Positions 63,281-64,000 of a DNA stretch of 64,000 nt are shown here, one piece after another. Both the position numbers and the translations under genes were made by a program. Numbering within the stretch: the stretch's first letter is position 1; every line of letters begins with the position of its first letter. The notes under the pieces are model-generated. The model searched no databases. It worked only from the letters and a program-made list of their open reading frames with translations, and was not told the DNA's origin. The DNA lies in NCBI GenBank assembly GCA_963791625.1, contig CAWBTA010000005.1:62001-126000 (forward strand), in the 5' to 3' direction. Source of the stretch: JANMCE01 sp963791625 (GTDB lineage: Bacteria > Actinomycetota > Acidimicrobiia > Acidimicrobiales > Ilumatobacteraceae).

Positions 63281-64000
63281 ATGGAACCGTCTGATCTTGG
63301 AGCGTATCGATCCGTTTCGGCTGTAGCGGTATCAGCCGATGGCAGCCGGGTTGCGTACGTCGTTAGTGCGATCGACATGCCGGCGAACCGTTACCGCAGC
63401 AGCCTTTGGCTGGCCACGGCTGACGGTTCGTGCCCATCGCGACAGCTCACGTCAGGCCACTCCGACAAGAGCCCCACCTGGTCCCCTGACGGTCGATTCC
63501 TCGCCTTCGCCTCTGAGCGCGGCGCGACCGACACGAAGCACTCCCTGCACGTCTTACCCGTCGATGGACCGGGCGAAACCATCACCATCGGTACCTCGTC
63601 GGAGGAGTTCACATCCGTCTCCTGGTCACCCGATGGAACCAGGCTTGCGTACATTCAACGGGCACCCACCGCCGATGCGTTGATCAGTGATGAGAAAGCT
63701 CGACCGCCGCGCCGGATCACACGATTCTTCACCCGTCTCGACGGCGAGGGGTGGACGCACGATCGGCCAAACCACCTCTGGGTCGTGCCGGTTGACGGCT
63801 CGCTGGCGCCTCGCGATCTGACGCCCGGCGAGTATGAGTTCTCCTCGTTCGATTGGCTGCACCATGGCCAGGGCCTCGTGTGCGCCGGGGCGGCGCACGA
63901 CGGATGGGATCGTGATCTCGAAACGCATCTGCACACGGTTACGCTCGACGGGACTCGCCGCCAACTCACCTCCGGGCCGATCCTCACTGATGCGCCATCC
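63281..64000 (+). CDS. S9 family peptidase (acyl-aminoacyl peptidase-like), C-terminus beyond window edge
   Basis: Reading from ATG 63281 is open to the edge (240 codons). It shows WD40/PD40-like propeller repeats: WSPDGRFLAFASERG and SWSPDGTRLAYIQRA, with LWVVPVDGSLAPRDLTPG between. This is the N-terminal propeller of prolyl-oligopeptidase-type S9C enzymes, in which the Ser-Asp-His hydrolase domain lies at the C-terminus, outside the window. No signal peptide is visible. Confidence 0.8.
   Translation, partial: MEPSDLGAYRSVSAVAVSADGSRVAYVVSAIDMPANRYRSSLWLATADGSCPSRQLTSGHSDKSPTWSPDGRFLAFASERGATDTKHSLHVLPVDGPGETITIGTSSEEFTSVSWSPDGTRLAYIQRAPTADALISDEKARPPRRITRFFTRLDGEGWTHDRPNHLWVVPVDGSLAPRDLTPGEYEFSSFDWLHHGQGLVCAGAAHDGWDRDLETHLHTVTLDGTRRQLTSGPILTDAPS

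Overview
The window is high-GC, densely coded DNA from an actinobacterium. Supporting markers include a WS/DGAT acyltransferase, a radA-disA pair, an F420-type LLM oxidoreductase, an IdeR/DtxR regulator, a mycothiol-type DinB protein, a Tad/Flp pilus cluster of actinobacterial type, and GTG/TTG starts. Repeat-bearing secreted proteins and a LysW-like carrier protein suggest an Acidimicrobiia-like lineage; that placement is inference. I see no rRNA, tRNA, CRISPR array, IS element or prophage, and no gene-free stretch longer than about 300 bases.

Layout. 1-4.2 kb: a WS/DGAT gene cut by the left edge, a beta-carbonic anhydrase, and a divergent operon of a FAD oxidoreductase and an ECF41-type sigma factor preceded by a near-ideal ECF41 promoter. 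4.3-12.4 kb: FtsH, a tiny LysW-like gene, a phosphatase-like protein without its catalytic Cys, an Excalibur protein, a class V aminotransferase, an M23 peptidase and a polyprenyl synthase. 12.5-21.8 kb: clpC (frameshifted), a CAP-domain surface protein, a lipoprotein, a hipBA toxin-antitoxin module and radA-disA. 21.8-36 kb: a leftward gene train of cpaB, a cpaE-like ATPase, cpaF, tadB, tadC, flp and tadE. It continues into a membrane LysM protein with a SARP-like C-terminus, an FHA-containing FtsK/EccC-type ATPase, a DNA methyltransferase and a 40-residue ORF. 36-48.9 kb: methionine aminopeptidase, a Phd/PIN toxin-antitoxin pair, an LLM oxidoreductase, an orphan ABC ATPase, a frameshifted DNA methylase, CoaA, a frameshifted HAD phosphatase, DUF2853, cold-shock protein, IdeR/DtxR, threonine ammonia-lyase, and secreted or membrane proteins. 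48.9-64 kb: ApbE with its FMN-binding partner, YhhN, SurE, a CBM48-like protein, a decayed cyclase, a CoA transferase, a DNA ligase, an amidase, DinB, dUTPase, oligoribonuclease, a PEP-mutase family enzyme, a RutA-like monooxygenase divergent from an isochorismatase hydrolase, an MBL hydrolase, a Nei-type glycosylase and an S9 peptidase cut by the right edge.

How the genes work together. The most distinctive block is the 13-14 kb Tad locus: pilus genes are contiguous with a predicted envelope-sensing protein that carries a transcription-factor-like C-terminus, and with a type VII-like motor ATPase. The ECF41 operon looks self-contained and autoregulated. Five genes have broken reading frames; at least two breaks sit at homopolymers, which points to sequence errors, while the cyclase at 52.4-53.4 kb has at least four and looks like a real pseudogene or a poor-quality patch.
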